From contig CM074188.1 of the NCBI GenBank assembly GCA_037179385.1, positions 16,261,318-16,325,317 of the forward strand: DNA of 64,000 bases, written 5' to 3'. The stretch comes from Holothuria scabra (Eukaryota > Echinodermata > Holothuroidea > Aspidochirotida > Holothuriidae). Within the stretch, counting starts at the first letter, position 1. Each line of letters starts with the position of its first letter. The translations under genes and the position numbers were made by a program. Below the pieces are notes generated by a model, which was given only the letters and a program-made list of their open reading frames with translations, made no database searches and was not told where the DNA came from. Below are positions 24,090 through 37,055 of this stretch, in pieces.

Positions 24090-25920
24090 TTTGTATTCAT
24101 TTCTTTGTTGGATCTTGGCCCATGACATAAAAAAATGTCTTCATCATTTGTGTGTAAGTGGTATCACAGGACGTTTTTTGGTTTGTTTCAAAATTTAAGA
24201 GTTATTCATTCTGCTAGAAACTAACCTTTGTTATTTCACTCACGTCCAAGTAACGGCAATAAGGAAGTACGGGGTGAACACTAATTTGTTTATTTGTCAA
24301 TGTACTTTTGTTCACCCTTGACAATATACGGAAGATATACGCTCAATTGGAAACCCCATATGGTTTTTTATAAAAACGCAATTGACTCCTTAATCTGTCC
24401 TTCACATCGCTTTCTTTCTGATGGAATATTCCGATGGAAAATATTTGCCGAATTGAACAGTTTTCCTCTTGGACTTCAGTACGCCTGTCAAATGTTGTTC
24501 GGTCAGATGCAAGCCAGTCATTTCTTCATGTCAACATTGAATTTCAGTTAAAACGATAAGCATGTATACATTGGAATCCATTCATTTTTCCCTGCGGAGG
24601 GGTATGCAACCTAGATAGAAGAGCTTGCAAATGTCCGTAACTAGATAGCGGGCATAGTAACATCATATTGTCTGTTGTATACCCACAAAAACGAATGGCT
24701 CATTATTGTCTAAGTCACCTCAAGAATCAGATTTGATACAAAGGAAAAAAATTCATGAGTATTTGTTTAGTCCTGCTGAGAACTGCATTCTTGGCAAAGC
24801 TATGGGTAGGACTGAAATAGGAATATAGCACACATTTACTGGGGTTAGGGAGAATATTTTCGTTGAAAAAATACAAAAAAACTAAAAAACAAAACAAAAT
24901 AAAAACAAACAAACAAAAAACAGCTATCATAGCACTTGTTTAAATTCATGTCGATGCGAAAAACTGTGGTTATATTACTGGCATTAATTAGTATATGAAG
25001 GGGATTTTTTCACTCCTGGTCGTTTTCTATCATACATTGTATATTGCTGATAGGCCAATTTTGCAGTATTAAACTTTAGTGGGTCGCCGAAATTGCGGCG
25101 GTGTGGACGTGTATATAACACCTGCCTAGATGTAAGTGCTTATTGGTCTCGCAAAATAATTTTTTTTTTTTTTTGAGTAAAAATGGATTCTGAAATGACA
25201 AGATAATTAAGTACCATAATGTCCTTGATAAGTCTGAAACTGATATTGATTAAAGTTTTTTTATCCTTAAAATGCGAAGCCCAACTTTAGTAACACAGGG
25301 TTTACTTCAAAATGTAGCATATGTGGCACCAAATTGCATGTAAGGACACCAAATTTCTCGAAACTTTTCAAAGGGGAAGGATTGTCTCTGCCATTTATTT
25401 TTTTTTTTTTTTTTTTTTTTTCGATTCCTAGAAATTAGCAAGTTTTGTCAAATTCCAAATTTTACTGAAAGAGGTAGACTGTAACTCTCTGGTGGCACCA
25501 ATTGCGTCTAAGGACACCCACCTTTATAAGAATTCTCAAAAGGGAGGGGCCCATCCCTTAAATTCCTTCCCCGGCCGGAATAGGCGTAAGTGACGGGAGC
25601 ATGGAAGCGGAGGGTTCGGGTGCTGTGAGCAGTATTTTGCCATTTATCATGCAAGAGATATTAGGGGTAAAATCATTAACAGTCGGGAGTGCGAGCCGTC
25701 ACAGGCAATTTCATCAATTCAGATGATCTTGAGTTTATCCAAGGGTTACAATGGAGAAGCATTAGCATATTTTCAATTCCGTTGTATAGTTTCCCCGGAA
25801 GGAATAAAGACCATTTATATCATAGTGGTAGGACATTTTATGTGGTAATATTCTGATCCCTTAGCATGTTGCTGATTTTTTTTTTTCTTTTTGTTGTTGG
25901 AAACAAAAGCTAAACATAAC
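24090..25920. other. No gene; homopolymer-rich
   Basis: Poly-T runs near 25161-25174 and 25399-25421, and an A-rich stretch at 24870-24920. No exon evidence. Confidence 0.5.
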
Positions 25921-25939
25921 GATTGTTTCAGTTCTCTTT

Positions 25940-26290
25940 CCAAGCATGAAAACGGAACTTTCGGCCATCTGAGGGGTCGCAATTTTTCAAATTTTCTCTA
26001 CGCTCCCTGCCAACGTATGGTGGCGCCCCGCTTAGAAAGTCTTTCGGGCAAAATTGCATTTTGGGGTCAAAGTATTTCTTAACTCTCTGATCACTTTGCA
26101 GTTTTCGAAACATATTTTGAAGTGAGCATTTTATTGCAAACGACAAAAGAAGATAGCGATTCGCTAGATTTTTCTTACGAGTCTGAAAAAATGCTATTTC
26201 CCGCCATCTGAGGGGTTTGAGTTTTCGGAATTTTCACGTTCCGCTCCAACCAATGGTGGCCCTCTACTTAGTTAGTCTTTAAAGCAAAAT
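25940..26290 (+). repeat. Two degenerate ~235 bp direct units
   Basis: The block GGCCATCTGAGGGGTCGCAATTTTT at about 25963 (CCATCTGAGGGGT) recurs at about 26204. Each is followed by a TTTTC...GCTCC(C/A)...AATGGTGGC-type stretch and GTCTTT(C/A). The two units look like an ancient tandem duplication within repeat sequence. Confidence 0.6.
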
Positions 26291-26299
26291 GACGTTTTG

Positions 26300-27500
26300 T
26301 GGACAAGAAAAGAAAGCGTTAACTGAAATGTTCCCTTTCGTCTATGCCGATCGATGTTCTTTTATTTTGGCTCCTAAAAGTATGCAAATTTAAAGACAAA
26401 TTTTACTTCGAAAGGTTGCGTAAATATCATTAGAGTGCATGTAAAGACACAAAATTGTAAGTTTTATCCTCACGAACCACCCTAATTCAACTTTTAACAC
26501 TGTTTCTGTGAAAATTGAAAATCTTGCAACATTTTGCATCTAGGCTCCTTGAAAGGCCAAAAATTTTCAAAGGCTTTGGGGGCATCCCCTCCCCTTAGGC
26601 TCCCTCTGTCATGCCGGCGATCACTCAACAAACTGCATGCCCTCCCCCCTTCAAGAAAAATTCTGCGTAGTATTTATCCAACTGATAATGAATGATTTCT
26701 GTAAAAATGAGAAAATGTTTCGACTTGTTTTATTGCTCTTAAATTAACCTTACGAAAAGGGTTACGACAGGGGCAGTAACACTGTTGCATACTCCATCAC
26801 ACACTCAATTATTTCATAGCCTGCAGTCACAATTTTTCTATCATTTCGAATTTTTCGATTATCCCTCTGGTCCAAAAGCTATCAGTGCCCGACTTAAACC
26901 AACTGGTCAGACACTGAGGCCTAAAACCTCATTTATAAATCTTTAGACTTACATGAAAGAAGGATACTAGAAATTCCTTGCTTTTGAAGAGAACAGAGGT
27001 AAAGTGGTGCCTCCTAATGAGCAATACGAACGGAGTCACCTTCAAAAATAGTGCAAGTTTTAATTGTACTTTGAAGTAATGGAGGGGCCTCCCGTTGGAT
27101 TTTTTTTTTTTGGGGGGGGGGGCTTTTGAAGAGGGTTGGGATTTAAAACGGTGCTAAAGTTGAAGCATTTTGAAACATATTTTAATTCTCATTACGGCCA
27201 ATCATGATGAAACTTGTTTTTCTTACTTTTTGAAACATCATACTTTTCTACCCAATTACATCTCATCCGTCGCATATAAGGGAGAAAATGAATCACACTT
27301 CATACACTTTTAATAAAGCCAAGTTGCACATCTGATTAATTGATTGACAGTACCAGAAATGCCTACCAAAATGTAAAAATGTAATGTGACATTTGAGGTT
27401 AGCCAACAGGCCCAGTAAAGTATGGGTCAATTTTGTTTCGCACACACTGAATTAAACAAAGGCATAGATCACTTGAGGTCACCGATCATGTGAAAAACTC
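26300..27500. other. No gene seen
   Basis: Intergenic DNA with a T/G run near 27100-27121. No supported coding sequence. Confidence 0.5.
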
Positions 27501-27522
27501 AGAGAAGGTTACACCCCGTGAT

Positions 27523-27711
27523 CTACTGTGGTGTGTTTGTTGACCTCGTTAGAAGCGACATAACTGCAGGGGGAGCTCGCCTGTCTCTCAGCCACGGCTC
27601 GATTTGACTGTTTCTGAGTGATTTCACCTCTGCTGGCTGATTTTGCTCGACTACTTTCATAGGTGGGGCAACTTTCATAGATGGGGTGATGACTCCTACC
27701 TCATTACGCAC
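27523..27711 (-). pseudogene. Possible mobile-element ORF remnant
   Basis: On the minus strand a frame of 62 codons has a compositionally protein-like sequence (for example KVVEQNQPAEVKSLRNSQIE, then a basic LRDRR stretch) and ends at a TAG. It contains a repeated GTAGTC/ATGAAAGT-type stretch encoding two PMKV motifs. No start or splice context is convincing. A gag-like fragment of a retroelement is possible, but no zinc knuckle is visible. Confidence 0.2.
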
Positions 27712-27714
27712 TCT

Positions 27715-29260
27715 AATGCCCCCAGCATTTCATTTTAAGTAGAATGCTGTGAGTGATACTGGGTAAGTTGAAGTCTGGACTTTCACCGTGGAAAGCTGTA
27801 ACTCAACAGACACGGATGTGATGGGAACTGAATTATCAATTAATCACATGACTTCCCTCTGTTGGAATTAAATACACCATTTTCTTAAGAAAATTTGCAC
27901 GGGATCACCGAAAAGGCAAACAATTTGCCCACAATTAGCAATTTTTTGATCCCAATTACCGAGGAGAACTGATGTCCCTAGCCTTATTTTCACATTAACG
28001 GCTATGATAAAACACGTGTAAAGGGAGTGGTGTGTACCGTTAATGAGCTTGCATCCACCTCCAGCGCATAATTATGGGGGTGGACTTAAATAATGGGGTC
28101 AATGAAATTAAAAGTGATATAAAAATTATTTTTCTTTCTGTCTGTTAGATGAATTCGCAGATTTTCTCAGGGGTATCTGCCTTATACATGTGCATGCAAT
28201 CAGTGTGGGGTTATCACCTCTCTTAGCAACCAGATCACAAGAACTCTCTAGTAAAAGAATTACTTTTCAAATTTTTTCTGCCTGTATAGAAGTTCGAGTC
28301 ATGTAAAGTCATATGAGAAAGCACTCAGTAAATTAAAGATAGACTTTGCTGCTAATGAGTCATTTTATGTTTTTGCTCTGGTTATTTGCTCAAAACTTAA
28401 CATTATAACTTAGAACTTCGTTTCGTCTCCTAGATATAGCTCTTTCTCTAACTATAGGATCTTTAAAACGGCGCCGTAGAATATTTTAGCCAAATAAGAA
28501 ATACTCAGTTTTACAACACATCAATTTTGGATATGATGGAGGCGGACGGAAAGTGATATCCTTTGTTGCTAAGATTCATCTGTGACGTGACAACCCTGGT
28601 TTTATACGTCAGTGTGTGGGCAGTATATATCACGTGTGTAAATTGTAACGTTGGCATTATACATGCAATGCGTCATAGATTGTAGCAAACATTGCAACAT
28701 CAAGTTGAAATTTGTCATCAATCTTTTGAAAGTTTGCAGACTGTGGTATCGATACTTGGAAGTGTAATTTGAGTATCGGTGATAAGCTTCTAATGAATAG
28801 CTGAATGCATAGGCGGTATTACGGGGGAGGGGGACACGGGGGAACTTGCCCTTCCCCCCCCCCCCACTTTTTTGCAGCACTTAGTTTTTTTACGTCTTAG
28901 TCTGGTTGCTTTTGCTACAAAAACACAAACTGGAACTGACAGAGCTACGCGAGTGATACTTAATTAAGTTTAAAGTGTTTAAACAGGTCATATACTGCAT
29001 TGAAAACTAAATAAAAACAATATCCTTTCAATAAATGTCTCGACGCTCCTTTTTTCGACACGCTTCACGTGCACCCGTTTTAAATATTTCAGGATTTGGG
29101 GTTACTTCTTGTAGAACACGTCTTGCATTTTCACTGAAACTTATCACCAGTGCCCGGACCGTAGCTGAAGTTCTACCGTAACTAGTGAAAGGGGGGGGGG
29201 CAGGGAGGCGGTCATTTTCTGCTCCCCTTCTCTGACCAAGTGCCCCCAAGCTTTCTGAAA
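27715..29260. other. No gene seen
   Basis: Intergenic DNA with a C run near 28853-28865 next to a GTATTACGGGGGAGGGGG segment that resembles a MITE end, and a G10 run near 29191. Confidence 0.5.
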
Positions 29261-29279
29261 GGACGATGATCTTATTTGA

Positions 29280-29850
29280 CCCTAATCTGGAGCTCCACCC
29301 TTTTTCGGCTGAAGTGAAAAGGAGCCCACCCTTTCTCTAATTTCCATTAATTTCTCTTTTGAGATGTCTCAAAACTAGTCCCTTTTTGGCGTGTTCTGCG
29401 CGTCCCATCACAGAAAAGGACTCCATAGGAATCTCACGAAAAGGACTCTATAGGAAACCAACGGTACGTTTTTGCTTAGTACAAATATCCTGAGGGGTTA
29501 CCCTTATTCAGCTGTAGTGAAAAGGGACCACTCTTTGTCTAATTTTATTTAAATTTCGCTGTTGAGATGAAGTAAAAATTCAATTTTTCGGCGCGCTCAG
29601 CGCGCCCCTTCACAGGTATAGCTCTATGAGAGTCATCTGAAAATGACTATATCGGAAACCAGAGTATGTTTGTGCTTCAGTAAGAATGTCTTTAAGGGGG
29701 CACCGTTGTTCAGCTAAGGTTAAAAGTGGCCCATCCTTTCTCTAATTTTCATTCAGTTTCATTTTTGAGATGTTTTAAACGTTAAAATTTTCGGCGCGCT
29801 TGGCGCGCCCCATCATAGACAAGGGCTGAACTCACATCACATGAAAAGCC
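29280..29850 (+). repeat. Three degenerate ~215 bp direct units
   Basis: Each unit has a CAGCT/GGCTGAAG...AAAAG(G/T)...CC(C/A)...CTTT(C/G)TCTAATTT block. This is followed by TTGAGATG(T/A), a GCG-rich palindrome (GCGCGCTCAGCGCGCC and GCGCGCTTGGCGCGCC in units 2 and 3), and a GGAAACCA...GT(A/T)(C/T)GTTT block. Three copies run head to tail. The palindromic GCGCGC block also occurs in family H, so the two may be related. Confidence 0.65.
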
Positions 29851-30099
29851 CCCTAGCTTTCTGAAAAGAAGATCTGGAGCACCAAGGAGGGAGCCCCTGA
29901 AGAACCTCAATTTTAAGTAATCCATTCTCCCTCCCCTCACCCTCTGCATTATCAATTCCGGCCGACTTTAATCATACGGAGTAAGGATATAATTGAAGAA
30001 AGTCAAATTGTAATATTTGTGTTCTGTTAAGTGCCCATCTTATGTAATTTAAAGTTGAGGATAAAATGCATCATGTTAATGCTTACAATTTCGTAAATA

Positions 30100-30262
30100 C
30101 CCAGGAGCTCCCGGGTGCTTCGCCCCCTGGACCCCCACCGGGGTTTTGCCCCTGGACCCCTAGGGCGGGCCCCTGAACCCCACGCCGTTGGGGGCGCTTC
30201 GGCACCGTTAAGTAGTCTGCCCGAATCCCCCCCCCCCCCCAATTTTCAGAGATCAAATCCCG
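30100..30262. repeat. GC-rich hairpin-forming repeat
   Basis: An island of about 70 % G+C in AT-rich DNA contains GGTGCTTCGCCCCCTGGACC, a repeat of CCCCTGGACCCC, GGGGGCGCTTCGG and a terminal C14 run. It looks like the end of a mobile element and has no coding support. Confidence 0.6.
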
Positions 30263-30344
30263 CCCCTGGCTGAATGTCTGAAAAGAAGGAATGAAATTTA
30301 CTCCAAAATTTAGTGCTGAGGGACCACTCGTAGTAAGGGAGAGT

Positions 30345-30520
30345 TTCACCCGAAGTGAGATGAACATTTATTTCGAAAAGAGCTGTTGCCTATTTCAATC
30401 CATGTGAGTGAAATATCCCTTTTTCGGGAGTGAAATTCCCTCTCTCAAGGAGTTGTACCTCGCACATTCTTTTTAGAGTGAATGTCACTTTTTGTTTTAG
30501 AACGAAGTTGAAAATTATAG
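30345..30520. repeat. GAGTGAA-type repeat cluster, second copy
   Basis: Motifs such as GTGAGTGAAATATCCC, GGGAGTGAAATTCCC and AGAGTGAATGTCACT resemble those at 13835-14110, so both belong to one interspersed repeat family. Confidence 0.55.
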
Positions 30521-30529
30521 AGTGGCACC

Positions 30530-31950
30530 TCTCAGTCCTTGTGTAAATAAAACGGGCGACGTTTTACGTTTAACGGTACGGTAACTAGTCTTTTACTGAG
30601 ACCCATGTATATATCCCTACCCCATCTTCAATTTCACCTACACCACACTACAGGGGTCGACCAAACGGGACTCAGAGTTAGCTGCTTCACCGCCGTGCTC
30701 TTTTATTTGGTGCGGTGATGAAGTGCCGGTATCCTTAACAAATATTACATAAAACTGAAATCATTTTAATTTGACCCCCCCCCCCCACTTCTTTCATGTA
30801 TACCTCATAAAACTGAGGCTGACTTTTGCCAGCACAAACGCTTTACATCAAACAGACCGAGGAAGTACAGAAAAATTGTTTCACATTCTCGGTTTTGTTA
30901 TTTTAGCTTTTTTCGAAGGTGTAACAACGGTTGGTGTGTAAATCGTATTAACTGTCCCGAATTACAGATATTTTATCTGAGTTTCCTTCGGCGGAAAGTA
31001 TTCATTCTGATCGATATCCATAACTCATTTTCTATTAAGTGCCAAGTTTAGACGAAATTCGTATCCCACACAAAATGCGTCAGGTGGTATTCCCCTTACG
31101 AATGTCGGGAAATAAAATATCCAGTAACGGCCCAGAAGAGGCCAGATTTAATGTCAATTCCACAGTTGTAAAAGTCCAAACAAAAAGGTAATAAAAGCCA
31201 AACAGAGGTCCAAAATCAAAATAAACCTCAATCAATTCTAACATTATGTTACGTAAAGTGATGTGAACCCAGCTTGGGGGAAGTGTTCCTCCTTTGGTAA
31301 TGAATCTATATATTATTCATTCCTCAGGGGATCTTATTTTTGACGCATATTTTTACGTTTTGTTTATTTGGTGAAATCCGGGTGGCTTCTTTTCATATTG
31401 CTATGGGTGTGCATCTTTCTCGCAAGTAGGCATTCAAACTTTCACCGGCATAGACATAGACTGTTAGGATAGTTGAGGAGTTTTGTTGGTATGGGTAGAG
31501 TTTAAACGTTGTATCGAACCGTGGGAGAAGGGGGGAGGGGGTTGGTCGAAATATGTTGAACGAAATTTCCAAGCACATTTGTAGCCGACATTTTGCCCGA
31601 AAAAAGCGAACTTTCCGTCCAAATGCCTCTGGAGTTGACTCCATAGCCTAATAAAGGCCACGTAATTACGCATTCATTTTCTTTTTTCAGGAATTAACTC
31701 ATTGTATATATTCAGTCTACCTGGGACTTCGTTATTTTTGACATATATTTTAACATTTTGTAATTTGGTGAAACCCTGGGTAGTTTTTCCCAGGGAGCCC
31801 TTATAATCTCCCAGTGCTTCTTCATAGTTGTGTCTATGAATATGGAACTATTATGTAATAGGTTAATGGTATAACCAACTGTTTTCGCAAGTAGACATTC
31901 AAACCTTCACTGGCATAGGGATTAGGAATTTGAGAGGGTGGGTGGGTGAT
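30530..31950. other. No gene seen
   Basis: Intergenic. A C run lies near 30775-30786. Two partly similar segments at 31260-31470 and 31680-31920 share TTTTGACATATATTTT-like and CGCAAGTAGGCATTCAAAC-like sequence, suggesting an old duplication of about 450 bases. Confidence 0.45.
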
Positions 31951-31954
31951 GTGC

Positions 31955-32240
31955 AGTGACTAAATTATAGGGAACAGGGGTTGATCCCCTCTCCCTAACT
32001 TGGAAAATAAAAACTCCGAAATTTGTCAATTGTGACACCATGTTATCAGGTAACATCAAGAAACTGCGATTTTCCCTAACTTTTCTTTCATAAAATTTCG
32101 AATTTTCTTCAACACAAGTTCCATATTTGTCATTATTTGTTAAAGAAAAACCTTCCCGCGCCGTTTGCTAGCCTCAAAATATAATACTTACAGCTCTTTG
32201 ATTGACAAAAAGTTCAAAAATTTCCGAGTACAGAAGCTCA
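31955..32240 (+). mobile_element. hAT-like family H, 5' fragment
   Basis: It carries a degenerate terminus (GCAGTGACTAAATTATAGGG), then GTGACACCATGTTATCA, TTTTCTTTCATAAAATTTCG and CCCGCGCCGTTTGCTAGCC in the family order. The 3' half is missing. Confidence 0.55.
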
Positions 32241-32334
32241 TATTACAGCACGTACTGTAATGGGAGTGTTTTTAACACATTGAGGTCTCACACACTCCTC
32301 CTAGGAAGCAATTGAATAATATTGTGCCTGTATG

Positions 32335-32420
32335 ATGATGAGTTTTTGACAGTTGTGGGAGGAGCTTATGAAAAAGGTTGGGAGAATTAGAACTGTTTGA
32401 GGTGAGAGGTTAGGGCCTTC
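32335..32420 (-). repeat. Interspersed repeat, related to 49660-49770
   Basis: Read on the minus strand, the TTCTCCCAACCTTTTTCATA stretch matches 49687-49705 (TTCTCCCAACCTTTTTAAT). A more diverged relative lies at 60530-60640. The repeat type is unknown. Confidence 0.45.
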
Positions 32421-32693
32421 AAAAGTTAGGTCACCAAACAATGCATGAAGATACAAGACTCTTTCTCAGTTCCAAGGCAGTAAGCAAGTTTGTACAAATT
32501 CTTTCTATAAATTCAAAAACTTTTCGCGCATGGCAAGCTAATTCATCTTTAGTCCTACCCTGTCTAGCTTTAACACCCGCCATTTCCCAGCCAAGATGCT
32601 CACTTGGGCCCCTAATGGGTTCCAGCTACTTTCTTGGCCCAGCTGGGACCCGTTCTTGTTTGCCAGGTGTTCCCATGAGGGATTCAACTTAGA

Positions 32694-32741
32694 TAGCCTT
32701 TACCAGCTGAAGTCCAACTGGGCTTCAGCTGGTAAAGGCTA
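32694..32741. repeat. Perfect 19 bp hairpin
   Basis: TAGCCTTTACCAGCTGAAG (32694-32712) is followed by a 10-base loop and its exact complement (32723-32741). It sits inside a CAGCTGGGACC-type repeat segment similar in flavour to 38040-38190. Confidence 0.9.
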
Positions 32742-32749
32742 CTGGTGTG

Positions 32750-33900
32750 CAGGCTATGTTGATAAATCGTTGTACGTCAGACTCCATCAAGAAAGGTGTT
32801 GAATTAGGGAGTGAGTGGGAATATTTCATCTCAGTGGCGGAGCTGCCATATGGTCGGGGCGCCCCCCCCCCCCCCGGCGGACCAAAATCGTATGTCGGCG
32901 CCTTTTTTAGGTTTTTAACATACTTTACTCTTGCACCGTTATTGGGAAAAGACATAAATTAATTGCGTTTTTTTAAGGCCCAGATAACAATACCCTCAAA
33001 CAGCCCCCAGTAACTGTACTATCTGCACTTTATTCTGATGAAAAGGGTATTTTGTAATATTGGGATCGGTTATGCCGAAAGGTATCTTCATGCTTTACAC
33101 ACACTAATGAATGTTGTAGATGTGCTTAGTTAAATGCTTCCAAACTAAGCGTGATTATAAGCGTACAAAATACACCGACTGACATTAAATTCACCCTCCC
33201 GGCCACTAAAATATGTTGCAAAGGGCGCAACAATAGTTGTAGCCCAAATAGCCTCTTATTGTCGGGTATAATTGTCAACATAGACAATAAAAAGAGTTTA
33301 TAAAAATACCAAAATAGCTTCCACAGTTTTCAAAATCATTTGAAGAGAACATTCGTGTTAAAATAAAACTGTTTTCACACTTTCACAGTGGTTGCGTAAT
33401 GATTTAAGCGTTTAAACGAACAGTTTCCATTGTAATTTTCTTTAAGTGACCATTCGCATGACAAATGGCTATATCTGACACTGCACAATAATCCCATGAA
33501 AATGCTTATTTCTGTACTATCGTGGTCCCAAAAGCTACAAAACTGCATGAAATAATTCTAGGTTTAGGCTACTTTTATTTATTTTAAATTCGTTATCTAG
33601 AGAGCCAAGCAAACCATTTGTCTTGGTTATTTTTTCAATGTACTTAATTAATGGCTATTTCAGAGTGGTCACATGATGTAAATTACGTCAACTAATGTTT
33701 CTTCGTGTACTTATCTTGATTTCCAGGTGCAAAAAACCGTACACCGAACGGTGATTAATTTCTATAACTGTAAGAATGCTTTCTATATAGCTCTAGCAGG
33801 TTTAATGTTTATCTTCACAAAGTAGCCCATTATTATATTAAAATCTTTAATCGAGGCCTGACAGTAACACAAAATATAATGATCGCCTTCACACTAGAAT
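32750..33900. other. No gene; MITE terminus at 32832
   Basis: CAGTGGCGGAGCTGCC at about 32833 followed by a C14 run (32862-32875) marks another hAT-type MITE end. Nothing else is supported. Confidence 0.45.
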
Positions 33901-33904
33901 GTTA

Positions 33905-34093
33905 TTTTAATAGAAAAACTTGCTGAGGAGAAATGGCAAAGAAGTCTCCTACCAGATGAAGAAAATCAAATGGAAAGTCTGAAAAGCCGTGGCTTCGATC
34001 GTGCTGAGGCTCGGGGTACTCTATTTACTCCTTCGAAGCGCCCCTGCAGACCATTTTTGCTCCCTCTGACCGAAATCCCTAGTTCCGCCACTG
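33905..34093 (-). mobile_element. hAT-like MITE family M, copy 1
   Basis: On the minus strand it begins CAGTGGCGGAACTAGGGATT. About 185 bases match 63791-63975 in inverse orientation, including the blocks CTGCAGGGGCGCTTCGAAGG and GATCGAAGCCACGG. Both copies are open in the same frame (TPSKRPCRPF), but the sequence is too short and AT-skewed at its ends to be a gene. Confidence 0.7.
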
Positions 34094-34639
34094 GTTCTTC
34101 TCCTTCGGGAATTTCGGAATACTTGAGTTTCCTCAGATGCAACTTGATGGTCAACATATCCAAACCTTTAGGAAATTGACTGGCTGAAAAATGACACGTA
34201 CACAGAGGAAACCAATGAAATGCTGAGATAGGAAGCATATTTCCGTGGTGCCACATATAATAATAATGGAATCGCAGTGGATTAAGCCCATTCCCATCTC
34301 CACTCCATATATTTTAAATCGCCAATGGTAGTATGGTAGTTATGCAACATCTTAGCAACATGGTTCTACCACGTGTTTTGACAACCCACGTAGTTACTAA
34401 AAACCAGGCCCGTAGACGCAGTAGGTACCGACTTATTAAGGATAAAAAATAAATGTTACTCTAATAGATTCATCCAGTCAAAGTCAAAGATGTTTCACCA
34501 TTTTATATCTACTGCAGTTTCGGCGCCAGAATGTAAAAATTGGGGGGGGGGGGGGACTAAAGGCAAAGGGTTGTGTTGGGCAAAACTTTTGGGGGCGCAG
34601 CGGGAAAACGAGAGCCCGTTTCTGAAGGTGGAAATCCAG

Positions 34640-34760
34640 GGCAGAAGCCCTCTGAAGCTCTGAAGTTTTAGCATGCCCCTGGATGAAAAATTAGATCTCT
34701 AGATAGGTATATTATTTATTTTTCGGTTAACACGACTTCTAACTGACCTCAGTTAGGTGG
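34640..34760 (+). repeat. Interspersed repeat family S, copy 1
   Basis: GAAGCTCTGAAGTTTTAGCAT and the following GATGAAAAATTAGATCTCTA...AGGTAT(A/G)TTATTTA block match 54905-55020 in the same orientation. The G13 run at 34543-34555 just upstream may be the element's start. Confidence 0.55.
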
Positions 34761-35049
34761 AAAGAAGGGGGAAGCCAAAATCTGGGGGAAGGAACAAAAA
34801 AACCCCTTTGGCTTCCTTCAAAAGCCAAAGGGGGTTGTCCCCTCCCCTCAGATCTCTTCTTATCGAAGTGAAACTTCCACAGTGATGTACACCAAAAAAA
34901 TGTAAGGCTACGAGTCTGGCCAAAAACAATTTTCAAAAATGGATTTTCACCTTCTCTAACATTTCTGGTTTGCTGGTTATAATGAACCAGACTGGAATTT
35001 ATGAACCCGAGAGCTACTCAAAACCAACTTTTTCACCACAGAAAAATAT

Positions 35050-37050
35050 TAATCATTAGCTAGAATTTGCCCGAAACCGCAATTTTGCGGCCACCTTGAC
35101 CTCCCTCTCGACTCAATCATTGATTGTATATAAATTACCAATGCCTTTCATGGCGTATTTATCATGTGCATGTATCACCGCCAAGTTCATCAACCGAACA
35201 TGCTTGTTTTATAGTCTCCGATGTTGCTGATGTTGGTAAAGGAAACATTTTGGCTTTTTGCCCTTTAATGCCTAATTAAAACGTTGGAACTAGGAGGCAT
35301 TGGTGCGGTTGGATTTTGCGGTCCCAACGGTGCAAACTAAACGTGTTGCTGTGTTTCCTCGAGGAAAATATGTGTTGTATTAGAATTCTCATCTTGCTCA
35401 CCCGTATTTTCAGTTGCTATTTAAAACCTTAGCCCAAACCATTTTCATTAACCCCCCATGGTTGTGAACCAGTGTGAGTGAGGGGGCTAATCATCGAAGT
35501 AGCCCACTTAACATGGTTAAGAAAATACAAGCCCCAATTCCTAATTTCACGTCGCCCAAAATGTCCACATCAGAAAACGGCGGGGCTGACACCCCCCCCC
35601 CCCCCGCAGCCTGCGTTTTCGGCACTCCTTCCTCCCAGCTCATTTAATTGACCCTTTCCCATCTTCCACAAGAACTAGGCTCTTGCTATAAAAAGATACA
35701 GTCAAATATGCTAAATAAGATACTAAAAATTTTACAAAGGAGCTTACTCTAAATCAATATTAATCGAATTTATCTGATTTTAACTGTTCATAAGTCCATG
35801 GAAATAAAAGAACCACAATAAAGGAGGAGATGAAGAAGACTTGTTAGTCGTGTTGAACATACCAAACAACAGTAGCGTAGCCAGGATTGTTTCATGGGGG
35901 TGGAGCACTACATGAGGGAAAGGTCTAAGGTGAGGGAGAAAAACGGCCTTGTTAGGTATATTTTTGCAATTATTTTTTCAAGCTTGGATGATGGGGGTTC
36001 AACCCCCCCACGTGGTTGCGTCACTGCCGAATAATTGAGTCTCCCTCATCTGCACTCGTCATTAAATTGAGGATAACTATCTCATTACATCCATACGTGC
36101 GCTCTGGCCGGCAGATGGCAGGGTACAACTTTCAGTTGGTCAGCTGTCCTCACATGCACCACTTGATTGCCCCTGGTTCCAGGCGACTCAATCTTTTTCG
36201 CATATAAAATTATGAAATCTTCAATATCTCTTTCTTAATAAACTATAGAATAACTTAACATAAAATAACACGCGATCTTGCTTTAGAAATTGTACCTTCT
36301 GAATCTGAGATTTCAGGTAGTTAGCCTTCTGTAGAAAACCATGGTGAGCCCTTGCCAAATATCAACAATAGTGTCGATTGTGTTGAAATGTATGACAATG
36401 ACGGATTACTTCAAAGGGAATAGCGTTGAATTTACTATTGTCACCTGTTTAAACATTGTCATAGGTCAAGACTGTCTATTAGCGAAGTTTAAGCCCCGTT
36501 TATTGCTTTTGTTCCTAAAACTCACGTCGGAAGATTTTAGGGGCGGGAACATAATTATCTTAGGGTGAATAACATTCCTACAATGCTATAGATTCCCGGT
36601 AGATTGCGTTAATTCTCTAGATGGGGTAAGCGACATTCCATCATAGCAAGAGTGGCCCAACTTTTTATCCAGAATACATGTGGCACGGTTTGAAGTACAC
36701 ATTTTGCTGTTTATTTTTCCTTTCGTCCTTTTGGGGGAGGGGGATGAACATAGGCCTATGTCGGTCTTTACCGATACTAGCCTGTATAAAATTTTGCGAT
36801 TTTTATGGGTTGATATAGAAAAATTCGGACTCCTCACCGTCGGAATGCACGCCTCCTTTAGAAACCCCCAATTCGTACTATAGGGCATGAACAGTGCTCT
36901 GGCCCCAAAGATAACTTTACTTAATTTCCATATGTCCATACAGCTTTTAAACTGCAGAATGTAGTGCATAAAGTTTTCAATTTAAGTATGAGTTCAAGAC
37001 ATATCCGAGAAAGCAAATTTGTAAGAACAATTCCAAAATTAGCTTTCAGC
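35050..37050. other. No gene supported
   Basis: C run at about 35591-35605. A GTAGCGTAGCCAGG motif at 35873 and a GCGTCACTGCC motif near 36019 suggest a short (~150 bp) CAGTGACGC-type MITE. The longest open frame of the window (127 codons, minus strand, 36586-36969) lies here, but it has random-looking composition and no splice context. Confidence 0.4.
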
Positions 37051-37055
37051 GACCT

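Noticed and set aside
33970..34179. Frame with TPSKRPCRPF shared with 63772-63960
   Set aside because: The similarity is explained by two copies of a non-coding MITE in inverse orientation.
36586..36969. Longest open frame of the window (127 codons, minus strand)
   Set aside because: It has random composition, no splice signals, no domain, and lies in CpG-rich intergenic DNA.
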